Notes under the pieces: model-generated | What the model was told of the DNA's origin: nothing | Seen by the model: only the letters and a program-made list of their open reading frames with translations | Databases searched by the model: none | Shown: one piece after another, positions 9,793-20,137 of the stretch | Numbering within the stretch: position 1 is the first letter of the stretch | Layout of the letters: every line of letters starts with the position of its first letter | Made by a program: the position numbers and the translations under genes | Source: Flavobacterium sp. ACN6 | GTDB taxonomy: Bacteria > Bacteroidota > Bacteroidia > Flavobacteriales > Flavobacteriaceae | DNA length: 64,000 bases | Reading direction: 5' to 3' | NCBI RefSeq assembly: GCF_002304005.1 | Contig: NZ_MRCQ01000016.1 | Span: 57,634 to 121,633, forward strand

Positions 9793-11385
9793 TTAATCAA
9801 ACTCTGATGTAAAGTATAATTTTACACTTGGATATTTACTTTGTGTCATGTGAATTGTAAAATCAGAATCGGCTAAAAATACCAATTGACCATACTTATC
9901 ATGAGCTAAGAATTTTTGCTTAATACGTTTAAATTCTTTGAATTCCTCATTTTTAGCATCATCAGGTTTTACCCAGCAAGCTTTGTGAACTGGGAAATTC
10001 TCATAAGTACATTTTGCACCATATTCATGCTCCAAACGGTATTGAATTACCTCATATTGAAGCGCTCCAACAGTTCCAATTACTTTACGGTTATTCATTT
10101 CTAAAGTAAATAACTGCGCAACACCTTCGTCCATTAATTGGTCGACACCTTTATCCAATTGTTTTGCTTTCATCGGATCGGCATTATTGATGTATCTAAA
10201 GTGTTCTGGAGAGAAACTTGGAATTCCTTTAAAGCTCATAATTTCGCCCTCTGTCAAAGTATCTCCAATTTTAAAGTTCCCTGTATCGTGCAAACCTACA
10301 ATGTCTCCTGGATATGAAATATCGACGATTTCTTTTTTCTCAGCGAAGAAGGCATTCGGACTAGAAAATTTTAGATTTTTTTTCTGACGAACGTGGTAAT
10401 AAGGTTTGTTTCTTTCAAAAGTTCCAGAAACAATTTTGATAAATGCCAAACGGTCACGGTGTTTAGGATCCATATTAGCATGGATTTTAAATACAAAACC
10501 TGACATTTTTTCTTCAGTTGGATCAACCAAACGAGTTTCTGAATCTTTTGGTCTTGGTGATGGAGCTATTGCAACGAAACAATCTAGCAATTCACGAACT
10601 CCAAAATTATTCAAAGCAGATCCAAAAAATACAGGTTGTATTTTTCCATCTAAATAATCCTGACGCTCAAATTTTGGATAAACTTCATCAATTAATTCTA
10701 ATTCTTCACGAAGTCTTTCGGCTGCTTTTTGACCAACAATTTTATCTAATTCTGGATTGTTTTGAACATCAGAAAAAGCAATTGTTTCTTCAATATTTTT
10801 ACGGCTGTCACCACTGAAAAGATTAATGTTTTCTTCCCATAAATTGTAAATTCCCTGGAAATCATAACCCATTCCAATAGGGAAACTTAAAGGCGTAACT
10901 TTTAAACCTAATTTTTGCTCCACCTCATCCATCAAATCGAAAGCATCTTTACCTTCACGGTCTAATTTATTAATGAAAACAATCATCGGAATGTTACGCA
11001 TTCTACAAACTGCCACTAATTTTTCAGTTTGTTCCTCAACCCCTTTTGCAACGTCAATAACAACGATTACACTGTCAACAGCGGTTAAGGTTCTAAATGT
11101 ATCTTCAGCAAAATCCTTGTGTCCTGGAGTATCAAGGATATTGATTTTTTTATCTTTATAATTAAAAGCAAGTACAGAAGTCGAAACCGAAATACCTCTT
11201 TGGCGTTCGATTTCCATGAAATCACTCGTTGCTCCTTTTTTAATTTTATTGTTTTTTACAGCTCCCGCTTCCTGAATTGCCCCTCCAAATAACAATAACT
11301 TTTCTGTTAATGTTGTTTTACCAGCATCGGGATGCGATATAATTCCAAATGTTCTTCTGCGTTGTATTTCTTTTAAAAAGCTCAT
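9793..11385 (-). CDS. prfC: Peptide chain release factor 3
   Basis: RF3 is a translational GTPase that removes RF1/RF2 from the ribosome after peptide release. At 530 residues it has the normal length. The P-loop HPDAGKTT lies at residues 18-25, the switch region is RGISVSTSV, G3 is DTPGHKDF, and G4 is NKLDR. The later domains carry the RF3-specific stretch from RPKDSETRLVDPTEE to the KLYFTSEFD end, which separates it from EF-G and tetracycline-protection proteins. The minus-strand promoter has a -7 box at 11405-11412. It is a single-gene unit converging on the preceding gene. Confidence 0.97.
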   Translation of the reverse strand: MSFLKEIQRRRTFGIISHPDAGKTTLTEKLLLFGGAIQEAGAVKNNKIKKGATSDFMEIERQRGISVSTSVLAFNYKDKKINILDTPGHKDFAEDTFRTLTAVDSVIVVIDVAKGVEEQTEKLVAVCRMRNIPMIVFINKLDREGKDAFDLMDEVEQKLGLKVTPLSFPIGMGYDFQGIYNLWEENINLFSGDSRKNIEETIAFSDVQNNPELDKIVGQKAAERLREELELIDEVYPKFERQDYLDGKIQPVFFGSALNNFGVRELLDCFVAIAPSPRPKDSETRLVDPTEEKMSGFVFKIHANMDPKHRDRLAFIKIVSGTFERNKPYYHVRQKKNLKFSSPNAFFAEKKEIVDISYPGDIVGLHDTGNFKIGDTLTEGEIMSFKGIPSFSPEHFRYINNADPMKAKQLDKGVDQLMDEGVAQLFTLEMNNRKVIGTVGALQYEVIQYRLEHEYGAKCTYENFPVHKACWVKPDDAKNEEFKEFKRIKQKFLAHDKYGQLVFLADSDFTIHMTQSKYPSVKLYFTSEFD

Positions 11386-11404
11386 ATTTCGTATAAATAG
11401 GTTA

Positions 11405-11412
11405 CAAAAATA
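11405..11412 (-). promoter_or_regulatory. Putative -7 box of prfC
   Basis: TATTTTTG on the minus strand fits TAnnTTTG and lies 20 bases before the prfC start. No convincing TTG -33 box was found at the right distance. Confidence 0.45.
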
Positions 11413-11669
11413 CTATTAATTACGGCTTAATAAAAATATTCACTTCTTAAATTGGAACAGTTTTTCTCTTTTAAGTCATTAAACAATAAAGTAGGCTTCC
11501 GTAAAATAGCGTCATTTTAAGAGAGGTTGCACAAGTTGTTTGTGTAGATCTTATAAAACTATCCTATAATTTTTTGTTAATAGTATATCGGATAGTTGTA
11601 TTATGTAATTGAATTGTTATTTTTGTTCGTTATAAGTTACGAAAGAACTATACTTTAATTATTTATGTT

Positions 11670-11701
11670 TTGATAAAGTATTAAAAACATCCATAATTTT
11701 G
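11670..11701 (+). promoter_or_regulatory. Promoter of the parvulin gene
   Basis: TTG at 11670-11672, a 21-base spacer and TAATTTTG at 11694-11701 fit the Bacteroidota consensus. A transcript starting near 11707 could not use the upstream TTG codon at 11699, which supports the ATG at 11747 as the gene start. The rest of the 361-base gap after prfC shows no other gene. Confidence 0.65.
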
Positions 11702-11746
11702 GAGGATTATCTCAAACAGGCTTACATTCAAATAAAATTTAAAATA

Positions 11747-13180
11747 ATGTTATTAAAAAAGTTACAGCTAAAAACAATTGACTACAAGTTTGCACTAACA
11801 GTTTGTTTTTTTCTTTTTTTTGCTCCAATTATTACAGCACAAGAAATAATTCCTGATGTTGTAGCTGAAAAACCTGTTGAAACTCATTCAGGCGGGAAAT
11901 TAAAAATTGACGGAATTATTGCAACAGTAGGAGATTATATTGTTTTAGATTCTGATATTGATAAAGGATTTTTAGAGATTACAGCTCAAGGCGGATCTAC
12001 TAAAGATATTACAAGATGTCAGATGCTAGGTAAACTTCTAGAAGACAAATTGTATGCTCACCAAGCAATTCAGGATAGTATTATTGTGAGTGATGCCGAA
12101 GTTAGAGGGATGATGGAAGAGCGTCTGAATTATATGACGCAGCAAGTAGGAGGAGATATCAGTAAAGTTGTTGAATACTACAAGAAGAGTTCTGTTGAAG
12201 AATTTAAAACTTATTTTGCCGATATCTTAAAAGAGCAAAAACTTGCTTCAGAGATGAGAGACAAGATTATTAAAGATGTTGAAATTACTCCAGAAGAAGT
12301 TCGTAATTTCTTTAAGAAAATCCCAAAAGACGAATTACCGACTTTTGGTGCTGAAATGGAAGTAGCTCAAATTGTTGTTGAGCCAAAAGTCTCTAAAGAA
12401 GATAAGCAAAAAGTAATCGATAGATTAAATGGTATAAGACAAGATGTTCTTGATGGTTCAAGTTTTGCTACAAAGGCAGTTTTATATTCTCAAGATCCAG
12501 GATCTTCTCCAAATGGAGGTTATTATAAAATGAACAGAAAAACTTCTTTCGTAAAAGAGTTTAAAGACGTTGCTTTTAGTCTGCAGGCAGGTGAAATTTC
12601 TCAGCCATTTGAAACAACTTTTGGATTCCATATTATTATGGTTGAAAAAATTAAAGGACAAGAAGTAGAGTTACGTCATATTTTGATTGCTCCTACAGTT
12701 TCCGAAGCGGCTTTAAAAGAAGCAAAAGAAAGAATTACTAATATTAGAAATAAGATTGTTGGTAATGAAATATCATTTGCAGATGCAGCAAGAACAGAGT
12801 CTGATGAAAAGGAAACTAGAACAAATGGAGGAACTTTGGTAAACCCAACAACTCAGGATACTCGTTTCGAATTAACAAAGATGGATCCAACGTTATACAG
12901 TCAGGTTTCTAATTTAAAAGGAAATGAAGTAACACAGCCGCTTTTAAATACAGACGATAAAGGTAAAAAGACCTATAAACTTATTACTGTAACTAATAGA
13001 ATTGAAGATCATACTGCTGACTACGCTAAAGATTATACAAAAATTAAAGAATTAGCGTTGAAAGAAAAGCAGATCAATGCAATTGCAAAATGGTTTGATA
13101 ATAAGATTAAAGATACTTACATTAAAATTATTGGCGAATACAAAGAATGCGACTTCGCAAACAACTGGTTGAAAAAATAA
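11747..13180 (+). CDS. SurA-like peptidyl-prolyl isomerase
   Basis: This is a periplasmic parvulin-type chaperone, probably acting on outer-membrane proteins. From the chosen ATG it has 477 residues with a signal peptide (basic start, FALTVCFFLFFAPIITAQ). A SurA-like N-terminal helical region follows (IDGIIATVGDYIVLDSDIDKG), then two rotamase domains. The first (about 210-315) has MEVAQIVV, SQDPGSSPNGGYY and FGFHIIMVEK; the second starts ELRHILIAP. The frame extends to a TTG at 11699, but that codon overlaps the -7 promoter box. A terminator hairpin follows. It is probably the surA equivalent, but other parvulins exist in this group, so I give no symbol. Confidence 0.88.
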   Translation: MLLKKLQLKTIDYKFALTVCFFLFFAPIITAQEIIPDVVAEKPVETHSGGKLKIDGIIATVGDYIVLDSDIDKGFLEITAQGGSTKDITRCQMLGKLLEDKLYAHQAIQDSIIVSDAEVRGMMEERLNYMTQQVGGDISKVVEYYKKSSVEEFKTYFADILKEQKLASEMRDKIIKDVEITPEEVRNFFKKIPKDELPTFGAEMEVAQIVVEPKVSKEDKQKVIDRLNGIRQDVLDGSSFATKAVLYSQDPGSSPNGGYYKMNRKTSFVKEFKDVAFSLQAGEISQPFETTFGFHIIMVEKIKGQEVELRHILIAPTVSEAALKEAKERITNIRNKIVGNEISFADAARTESDEKETRTNGGTLVNPTTQDTRFELTKMDPTLYSQVSNLKGNEVTQPLLNTDDKGKKTYKLITVTNRIEDHTADYAKDYTKIKELALKEKQINAIAKWFDNKIKDTYIKIIGEYKECDFANNWLKK

Positions 13181-13198
13181 TTTTTATTAAATAAATAA

Positions 13199-13238
13199 AA
13201 AGAGTTAGTTTTATGATTTCATAGAATTAACTCTTTTT
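13199..13238 (+). terminator. Terminator after the parvulin gene
   Basis: The stem AAAGAGTTA/TAACTCTTT, with a smaller inner hairpin, ends in a T-run. It sits 20 bases before the moxR-like start, so some read-through into that gene is likely. Confidence 0.65.
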
Positions 13239-13258
13239 AATTTTAAATACACTCATAA

Positions 13259-14212
13259 ATGTCTGACGTAACAGCAATTCACAATTTAGTTCAAAAAAGA
13301 AACGAATTAAAAAAAGAAATAGCGAAAATAATTGTAGGGCAGGACGCCGTTGTAGATCAAATTTTACTTTGTATATTTTCTGGAGGACATGCACTTTTAA
13401 TAGGTGTTCCCGGTTTGGCAAAAACCTTAATGATTAATACATTGTCTCAAGCTTTAGGTTTGGATTTTAAAAGAATTCAGTTTACGCCAGATTTAATGCC
13501 TTCTGATATTTTAGGAAGTGAGATTTTGGATGAAAATAGAAACTTCAAATTTATTAAAGGACCAATTTTTTCTAATATCATTTTAGCCGACGAGATTAAT
13601 AGGACGCCTCCAAAAACTCAGGCAGCTTTACTTGAGGCTATGCAGGAAAGATCGGTAACTATAGCAGGCCAGCATCATAAATTAGATTTGCCATATTTCG
13701 TTTTGGCAACTCAAAATCCAATTGAGCAAGAGGGAACATATCCATTGCCTGAGGCACAGTTAGACCGTTTTATGTTTGCGGTAAAATTAGAATATCCAAC
13801 TTTTGAAGAGGAAGTTCAAGTGGTAAAACGAACCACTTCTGATGTTAAAACAGAAATTAACCCTTTATTTACAGCGCAGGAAATTATAGATTTTCAACAT
13901 CTAATCCGCAGAATTCCTGTTGCAGATAATGTTATTGAATATGCTGTAACATTAGTAAGTAAAACACGTCCAGACAATCCATTGTCTACTGATTTTGTTA
14001 AAAATTATTTGGATTGGGGAGCAGGACCAAGAGCATCTCAAAACTTGATTTTAGCAGCAAAGGCACACGCAGCTTTTAACGGAAAATTTTCACCAGATAT
14101 TGAAGATGTGCAAGCAGTTGCAAGTGGAATTTTACGCCACAGAATTATTAAAAATTATAAAGCAGATGCGGAAGGAATAACTGAAGAAGTTATTATTCAA
14201 AAGCTGATGTAA
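13259..14212 (+). CDS. MoxR-family AAA+ ATPase
   Basis: This is a MoxR-type AAA+ ATPase of 317 residues, a family whose members act as chaperones that activate or insert cofactors into partner complexes. The Walker A motif is GVPGLAKT, Walker B is IILADEINRTPPKTQAALLEAMQE, and sensor 1 is FVLATQNP. The lid domain runs to the C-terminus. MoxR genes usually sit with DUF58 and von Willebrand factor A genes, but here a terminator follows and no partner is present, so its client cannot be deduced from context. The start ATG at 13259 comes 21 bases after the preceding terminator. Confidence 0.92.
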   Translation: MSDVTAIHNLVQKRNELKKEIAKIIVGQDAVVDQILLCIFSGGHALLIGVPGLAKTLMINTLSQALGLDFKRIQFTPDLMPSDILGSEILDENRNFKFIKGPIFSNIILADEINRTPPKTQAALLEAMQERSVTIAGQHHKLDLPYFVLATQNPIEQEGTYPLPEAQLDRFMFAVKLEYPTFEEEVQVVKRTTSDVKTEINPLFTAQEIIDFQHLIRRIPVADNVIEYAVTLVSKTRPDNPLSTDFVKNYLDWGAGPRASQNLILAAKAHAAFNGKFSPDIEDVQAVASGILRHRIIKNYKADAEGITEEVIIQKLM

Positions 14213-14234
14213 TTTTTTAAACTTTGATTATAAA

Positions 14235-14266
14235 AAATCCTGATAATTTTTATTGTCAGGATTTTG
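14235..14266 (+). terminator. Terminator after the MoxR gene
   Basis: The stem AATCCTGATAAT/ATTGTCAGGATT contains one G-U pair and is followed by TTTTG and further Ts. Confidence 0.8.
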
Positions 14267-14566
14267 TTATTTAGTGTTGTTTTGAAATTATTAGCGACTT
14301 CTAAATGACTTAAAAAACTCCAACTATAACGTTATAATTGATTATTTAGAAAGATTCTTAGCGAAAATAGAGGTAAAATCTCACTTACTGCGTAACATTA
14401 AATTTCGACTTTGTTAAAGAAAAGATTTTAAAATATCAATAATTCATTTTTTTTATGCAAAATTGAGTTTTTAGCAAAAACAGACGGTCAAAATCGTTTT
14501 TTAACAATAATAATTTTTGAAAATGCGAGTTCTATTATATTTTTTTTAATTCTCGGCTTTAATAAC

Positions 14567-14574
14567 TAAATTTG
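14567..14574 (+). promoter_or_regulatory. Putative -7 box of acnB
   Basis: TAAATTTG matches TAnnTTTG 39 bases before the acnB start. No clear -33 TTG is visible. The rest of the 401-base gap upstream is AT-rich, with a 12-base palindrome TATAACGTTATA near 14326 and no gene. Confidence 0.45.
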
Positions 14575-14613
14575 CGAACAAAAAAATAAAAATACCTAGA
14601 AATACTTCTTACT

Positions 14614-17385
14614 ATGAACATTTATCAGGATTATATCCAAGAAATTGAAGAAAGAAAAGGTCAAGGGCTTCACCCGAAACCAATTGATGGTGCTGAATTA
14701 TTAAGCGAAATCATTGAACAAATTAAAGATTTAAATAACGAATACAGAGAAGATTCTCTTAAGTTTTTTATTTATAATGTTGTGCCCGGGACCACTAGTG
14801 CTGCTGGTCTTAAAGCTAAATTTTTAAAGGAAATCATTCTTGGTCAATCCTTAGTAAAAGAGATAACTCCTGCTTTTGCTTTTGAATTATTATCACACAT
14901 GAAAGGCGGACCTTCTATTGAAGTTCTGTTGGATTTAGCATTGGGTAATGATGCTTCTATTGCAAAAGAAGCGGCAAATGTTCTTAAGACTCAAGTTTAC
15001 CTTTACGAGGCAGACACAGACCGTCTTAAAGAAGCCTTTAAAAATGATAATGCAATCGCAAGAGAAATTCTTGAAAGTTATGCAAAGGCAGAGTTTTTTA
15101 CTTCACTGCCAGAAGTTGTTGAAGAAATTAAAGTAGTTACATATATCGCTGGTGAAGGAGACATTTCTACAGATTTGTTATCTCCAGGTAACCAGGCTCA
15201 CTCACGTTCTGACCGTGAACTTCATGGTAAATGCATGATCACGCCTCAGGCACAAGACGAAATTAAAATGCTGCAAGCACAGTATCCAGACGCAAGCGTA
15301 ATGCTTATTGCTGAAAAAGGTACAATGGGTGTAGGTTCGTCAAGAATGTCTGGTGTAAACAACGTGGCGCTTTGGACTGGTAAACAAGCAAGTCCGTATG
15401 TTCCATTTATTAATATTGCTCCAATTGTTGCAGGAACAAACGGTATCTCTCCAATTTTCCTAACAACTGTTGATGTTACAGGTGGTATTGGTTTAGATCT
15501 TAAAAACTGGGTTAAAAAGCTTGATGCAAATGGAGATGTTATTCGTAACGAGAATAATGAACCTGTTTTGGAAGAAGCATACTCTGTTGCTACAGGAACT
15601 GTACTTACAATAAACACAAAAACTAAAAAGCTTTATAACGGCGATAAAGAATTAATTGATATTTCTAAGGCATTCACACCTCAGAAAATGGAATTTATAA
15701 AATCCGGCGGATCTTACGCAATTGTATTTGGTAAAAAACTTCAAACATTAGCAGCAAAAGTTCTTGATGTTGAAGCTCCTCTTGTATTTGCTCCATCAAA
15801 AGAAATTTCTATTGAAGGTCAAGGTCTTACTGCAGTAGAAAAAATCTTCAACAAAAACGCTGTTGGTATTACTCCAGGGAAAGTGTTACATGCAGGTTCT
15901 GATGTTCGTGTAGAAGTTAATATTGTGGGTTCACAAGATACGACTGGTCTTATGACTGCTCAGGAATTGGAGTCTATGGCTGCGACAGTTATTTCGCCAA
16001 TTGTTGATGGTGCTTACCAATCTGGTTGTCACACGGCTTCTGTATGGGATAAAAAAGCTCAGGCAAATATTCCAAAATTGATGAAATTTATGAACGATTT
16101 TGGTTTAATCACAGCACGTGACCCTAAAGCCGTTTATCATTCAATGACAGACGTAATTCACAAAGTACTTAATGATATTACAATTGACGAGTGGGCTATC
16201 ATTATTGGTGGTGACTCTCATACAAGAATGTCAAAAGGTGTTGCTTTTGGTGCCGATTCAGGAACAGTTGCTCTTGCACTTGCTACTGGTGAAGCTTCAA
16301 TGCCGATTCCAGAATCTGTAAAGGTGACATTTGTTGGAGAAATGAAAGGTTATATGGACTTCCGTGATGTAGTTCATTCAACTCAATCTCAAATGCTTAA
16401 GAAATTTGGTGGTGAAAACGTATTCCAAGGAAGAATTATTGAAGTTCACCTAGGAACTCTTACTGCTGACCAAGCATTTACATTTACAGACTGGACTGCA
16501 GAAATGAAAGCAAAAGCTTCTATCTGTATTTCTGAAGATGATACTTTGATTGATTCATTGGAGATTGCAAAAGGAAGAATCCAGATTATGATCGACAAAG
16601 GAATGGATAATCATAAACAAGTTCTTCAAGGATTGATCAATAAAGCTGATAAAAGAATTGCAGAAATTAAGTCTGCTGAAAAACCAGCATTAACTCCAGA
16701 TGCAAATGCTAAGTATTATGCTGAAGTAGTTATTGATTTGGATCAAATTGTGGAGCCAATGATTGCAGATCCAGATGTTAACAATGTTGATGTTTCTAAA
16801 AGATATACACACGATACTATCAGACCTCTTTCTTTCTATGGAGGAGTGAAAAAAGTAGATCTTGGATTTATCGGTTCTTGTATGGTTCATAAAGGAGATA
16901 TGAAGATCCTTGCTCAAATGCTTAAAAATATAGAAGATTTACATGGTAAAGTTGAGTTTAAAGCGCCGCTTGTAGTAGCGTCGCCAACTTATAACATCGT
17001 AGATGAACTTAAGGCTGAAGGAGATTGGGAAGTTTTACAGAAATACTCAGGTTTCGAATTCGATGATAATGCCCCTAAAGGTGCTGCGCGTACAGAATAC
17101 GAAAACATGTTGTATTTAGAACGTCCAGGATGTAACCTATGTATGGGTAACCAGGAAAAAGCAGCAAAAGGAGATACTGTAATGGCAACTTCTACACGTT
17201 TGTTCCAAGGAAGAGTAGTAGAAGATACTGAGGGTAAAAAAGGAGAATCATTGCTTTCTTCAACACCAGTTGTTGTTTTGTCTACAATTCTTGGAAGAAC
17301 TCCTACAATGGATGAATATACAGCTGCAGTAGAAGGTATTAGTTTGACTAAGTTTGCGCCTTCTAGTAAACAATTAGTGATGTAA
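14614..17385 (+). CDS. acnB: Aconitate hydratase B / 2-methylisocitrate dehydratase
   Basis: AcnB interconverts citrate and isocitrate in the TCA cycle, and in this family can also act in the methylcitrate cycle. The 923-residue chain has the AcnB order, with the HEAT-like helical domain first (residues about 1-155), then the swivel domain, then the catalytic domains. The iron-sulfur cysteines are in GSCMVHKG and ERPGCNLCMGNQ, and GDSHTRMSKG is present. It is followed by a terminator and then a second, unrelated aconitase, so the two are adjacent but separately terminated. Confidence 0.97.
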   Translation: MNIYQDYIQEIEERKGQGLHPKPIDGAELLSEIIEQIKDLNNEYREDSLKFFIYNVVPGTTSAAGLKAKFLKEIILGQSLVKEITPAFAFELLSHMKGGPSIEVLLDLALGNDASIAKEAANVLKTQVYLYEADTDRLKEAFKNDNAIAREILESYAKAEFFTSLPEVVEEIKVVTYIAGEGDISTDLLSPGNQAHSRSDRELHGKCMITPQAQDEIKMLQAQYPDASVMLIAEKGTMGVGSSRMSGVNNVALWTGKQASPYVPFINIAPIVAGTNGISPIFLTTVDVTGGIGLDLKNWVKKLDANGDVIRNENNEPVLEEAYSVATGTVLTINTKTKKLYNGDKELIDISKAFTPQKMEFIKSGGSYAIVFGKKLQTLAAKVLDVEAPLVFAPSKEISIEGQGLTAVEKIFNKNAVGITPGKVLHAGSDVRVEVNIVGSQDTTGLMTAQELESMAATVISPIVDGAYQSGCHTASVWDKKAQANIPKLMKFMNDFGLITARDPKAVYHSMTDVIHKVLNDITIDEWAIIIGGDSHTRMSKGVAFGADSGTVALALATGEASMPIPESVKVTFVGEMKGYMDFRDVVHSTQSQMLKKFGGENVFQGRIIEVHLGTLTADQAFTFTDWTAEMKAKASICISEDDTLIDSLEIAKGRIQIMIDKGMDNHKQVLQGLINKADKRIAEIKSAEKPALTPDANAKYYAEVVIDLDQIVEPMIADPDVNNVDVSKRYTHDTIRPLSFYGGVKKVDLGFIGSCMVHKGDMKILAQMLKNIEDLHGKVEFKAPLVVASPTYNIVDELKAEGDWEVLQKYSGFEFDDNAPKGAARTEYENMLYLERPGCNLCMGNQEKAAKGDTVMATSTRLFQGRVVEDTEGKKGESLLSSTPVVVLSTILGRTPTMDEYTAAVEGISLTKFAPSSKQLVM

Positions 17386-17417
17386 TATATTCGATTAGTT
17401 ATAATCATTATATATAG

Positions 17418-17450
17418 AAAGCCCGAGTGATAAACTCGGGCTTTTTCTTT
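17418..17450 (+). terminator. Terminator between the two aconitase genes
   Basis: The stem AGCCCGAGT/ACTCGGGCT (17420-17428 and 17434-17442) is followed by CTTTTTCTTTT. This is strong evidence that acnB and acn are separate transcription units. Confidence 0.92.
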
Positions 17451-17514
17451 TCTAACTCCTCTATTTTTCGTAACTTGTGATGATCAAATAAAAAAAACAA
17501 AACAATTATAACTT

Positions 17515-19779
17515 ATGGCTTTTGATATTGAAATGATAAAAAAAGTGTATGAGAACATGCCCGCTCGTGTTGATAAAGCACGCGAGATTGTTGGTCGTCC
17601 ACTTACCTTAACAGAGAAAATTTTATACAATCACCTTTGGGATGGAAATCCTTCTAAGGCATTTGGAAGAGGAGTTGATTATGTTGATTTTGCACCAGAT
17701 CGTGTAGCATGTCAGGATGCAACTGCTCAAATGGCATTATTACAATTTATGCACGCTGGTAAGAAAACGGTTGCAGTTCCAACCACGGTACACTGCGATC
17801 ACTTGATTCAGGCAAAAATAGATGCTGCAACCGATTTGGCCAGAGCAAAAACACAAAGTAATGAAGTTTTCGACTTCTTGTCGTCAGTTTCTAATAAATA
17901 TGGAATTGGTTTCTGGAAACCAGGAGCTGGAATTATTCACCAGGTAGTGCTTGAAAATTACGCTTTTCCTGGCGGAATGATGATTGGTACCGATTCGCAT
18001 ACTGTAAATGCAGGTGGTTTAGGAATGGTAGCAATTGGTGTTGGTGGTGCCGATGCCGTAGACGTTATGTCCGGAATGGCTTGGGAGCTTAAATTTCCTA
18101 AATTAATTGGAGTAAAATTAACTGGTAAATTATCAGGATGGACTGCTCCTAAAGATGTTATTCTTAAAGTTGCCGGTATTCTTACTGTAAAAGGTGGAAC
18201 TGGTGCTATCGTTGAATATTTTGGAGAAGGTGCAACAGCTATGTCTTGTACAGGTAAAGGTACTATTTGTAACATGGGTGCCGAAATTGGAGCTACAACT
18301 TCAACTTTTGGTTATGATGATTCTATGAGTCGCTACTTACGTTCTACAAATAGAGCAGATGTTGCAGATGCAGCAGATAAAGTAGCTTCTTACTTAACTG
18401 GAGATCCAGAAGTTTATGCTGACCCAGAAAAATATTTTGATCAAGTTATCGAAATTAACTTATCGCAATTAGAGCCGCACTTAAACGGTCCTTTTACGCC
18501 AGATTTAGCTACTCCAATTTCGAAAATGAAAGAAGAAGCAATAAAAAATAACTGGCCATTACAAATTCAGGTTGGTTTAATTGGTTCTTGTACCAACTCT
18601 TCTTATGAGGATATTGCTCGTGCAGCTTCGTTAGCAGAGCAAGTTGCTGCTAAGAATTTAAAAACAAAAGCAAAGTTTACAATTACTCCAGGTTCTGAGG
18701 TTGTTCGTTCGACAATTGAAAGAGATGGATTTATTGATACGTTTAATAAAATCAACGCGACTGTGTTTGCTAACGCCTGCGGACCATGTATTGGTATGTG
18801 GGACAGAGAAGGAGCAGAGAAAGAAGAAAGAAACACTATTGTTCACTCTTTCAACCGTAACTTCTCAAAACGTGCAGATGGTAATCCAAACACTTTAGCT
18901 TTCGTTGGTTCTCCAGAATTGGTAACGGCACTGGCAATTGCAGGTGATTTAGGATTCAATCCATTAACAGATAAGTTAATTAATGAAGATGGGGAAGAAG
19001 TAATGCTTGATGCTCCAACAGGGGACGAGCTTCCTTCTAAAGGTTTCTACGCTGAAGATCCAGGATTCCAAGCTCCAGCAGAAGACGGTTCAGGAGTTCA
19101 GGTTGTGGTTAGTCCAACTTCAGAGCGTTTGCAATTATTGGCTCCATTTGATGCTTGGGATGGTAAAAATATTACTGGTGCTAAATTGTTAATCAAAGCA
19201 TTTGGAAAATGTACTACAGATCACATCTCTATGGCAGGACCATGGCTTCGTTTCCGTGGTCATCTGGATAATATTTCTAATAATATGCTGATTGGTGCTG
19301 TAAATGCATTCAACCAAAAAACGAATTCAGTTAAAAATCAACTAACAGGAGAGTACGATGCTGTTCCTGCTGTTGCTCGTGCATACAAAGCAGCTGGAGT
19401 GCCATCTATCGTAATTGGAGATCACAACTACGGTGAAGGTTCTTCTCGCGAGCATGCTGCGATGGAACCTCGTTTCTTAGGTGTTAAAGCGGTATTGGTG
19501 AAATCTTTTGCACGTATTCACGAAACTAACCTTAAAAAACAAGGGCTTTTAGGATTGACGTTTGCAAATGAAGCTGATTACGATAAAATTGAAGAAGATG
19601 ATACTATTAATTTCTTAGATTTAACCGAATTCGCTCCAGGTAAACCATTGACATTGGAATTTGTTCATGCAGATGGTACAAAAGATATAATCTTAGCAAA
19701 TCACACCTACAACGCAGGTCAAATTGGCTGGTTTGTTGCTGGTTCTGCTTTAAACTTAATTGCAGCTGGAAAAGCTTAA
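17515..19779 (+). CDS. acn: Aconitate hydratase, mitochondrial type
   Basis: This second aconitase belongs to the mitochondrial-type branch (754 residues). The catalytic domains come first and the swivel domain is C-terminal, opposite to AcnB. The [4Fe-4S] cysteines are in IGSCTNSSYED and in NACGPCIGMW. GTDSHTVNAGGLGM and the active-site loop NYGEGSSREHA are intact, so both aconitases should be functional. It has its own terminator on each side. Why both are kept is not shown by the sequence; in other bacteria the two types differ in oxidative stability and growth-phase use. Confidence 0.97.
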   Translation: MAFDIEMIKKVYENMPARVDKAREIVGRPLTLTEKILYNHLWDGNPSKAFGRGVDYVDFAPDRVACQDATAQMALLQFMHAGKKTVAVPTTVHCDHLIQAKIDAATDLARAKTQSNEVFDFLSSVSNKYGIGFWKPGAGIIHQVVLENYAFPGGMMIGTDSHTVNAGGLGMVAIGVGGADAVDVMSGMAWELKFPKLIGVKLTGKLSGWTAPKDVILKVAGILTVKGGTGAIVEYFGEGATAMSCTGKGTICNMGAEIGATTSTFGYDDSMSRYLRSTNRADVADAADKVASYLTGDPEVYADPEKYFDQVIEINLSQLEPHLNGPFTPDLATPISKMKEEAIKNNWPLQIQVGLIGSCTNSSYEDIARAASLAEQVAAKNLKTKAKFTITPGSEVVRSTIERDGFIDTFNKINATVFANACGPCIGMWDREGAEKEERNTIVHSFNRNFSKRADGNPNTLAFVGSPELVTALAIAGDLGFNPLTDKLINEDGEEVMLDAPTGDELPSKGFYAEDPGFQAPAEDGSGVQVVVSPTSERLQLLAPFDAWDGKNITGAKLLIKAFGKCTTDHISMAGPWLRFRGHLDNISNNMLIGAVNAFNQKTNSVKNQLTGEYDAVPAVARAYKAAGVPSIVIGDHNYGEGSSREHAAMEPRFLGVKAVLVKSFARIHETNLKKQGLLGLTFANEADYDKIEEDDTINFLDLTEFAPGKPLTLEFVHADGTKDIILANHTYNAGQIGWFVAGSALNLIAAGKA

Positions 19780-19801
19780 TTTTAAGTAATATTTTATAAA
19801 G

Positions 19802-19833
19802 AAAATGCTCTGTGAAAACAGGGCATTTTTTAT
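19802..19833 (+). terminator. Terminator after acn
   Basis: The stem AATGCTCTGT/ACAGGGCATT, with one G-U pair and a GAAA loop, is followed by six Ts. Confidence 0.88.
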
Positions 19834-20065
19834 TTAACGTGAATACTTGGAAAAAAGCTTCAAAATTTTTACTTTTTTGGAATTGTATTTTTTAGATAAA
19901 AATCATATTTGTAAGAAAAGTAAGTTTAAATTTTAATTAACTGAAAATCAATAATAAAGCTTTTCTCGATATTAATTCAATTTTAAGTTTGGCATTTTAG
20001 CATAAATTAATTGTTAAAAATTATGGTTTTTATGCTTTTAAGAGTTAAATTCGCCTTTGAGGTAA

Positions 20066-20073
20066 TATATTTG
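20066..20073 (+). promoter_or_regulatory. Putative -7 box of the NlpC/P60 gene
   Basis: TATATTTG fits TAnnTTTG 64 bases before the ATG at 20138. No TTG is seen at the expected distance. Apart from the acn terminator, nothing else is recognisable in this 358-base gap. Confidence 0.4.
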
Positions 20074-20137
20074 TAATTTTTGAGTTTAATTCTATAACTA
20101 AACTTAAAAAAAAAGAGTACTAACTTAAATAGTGATT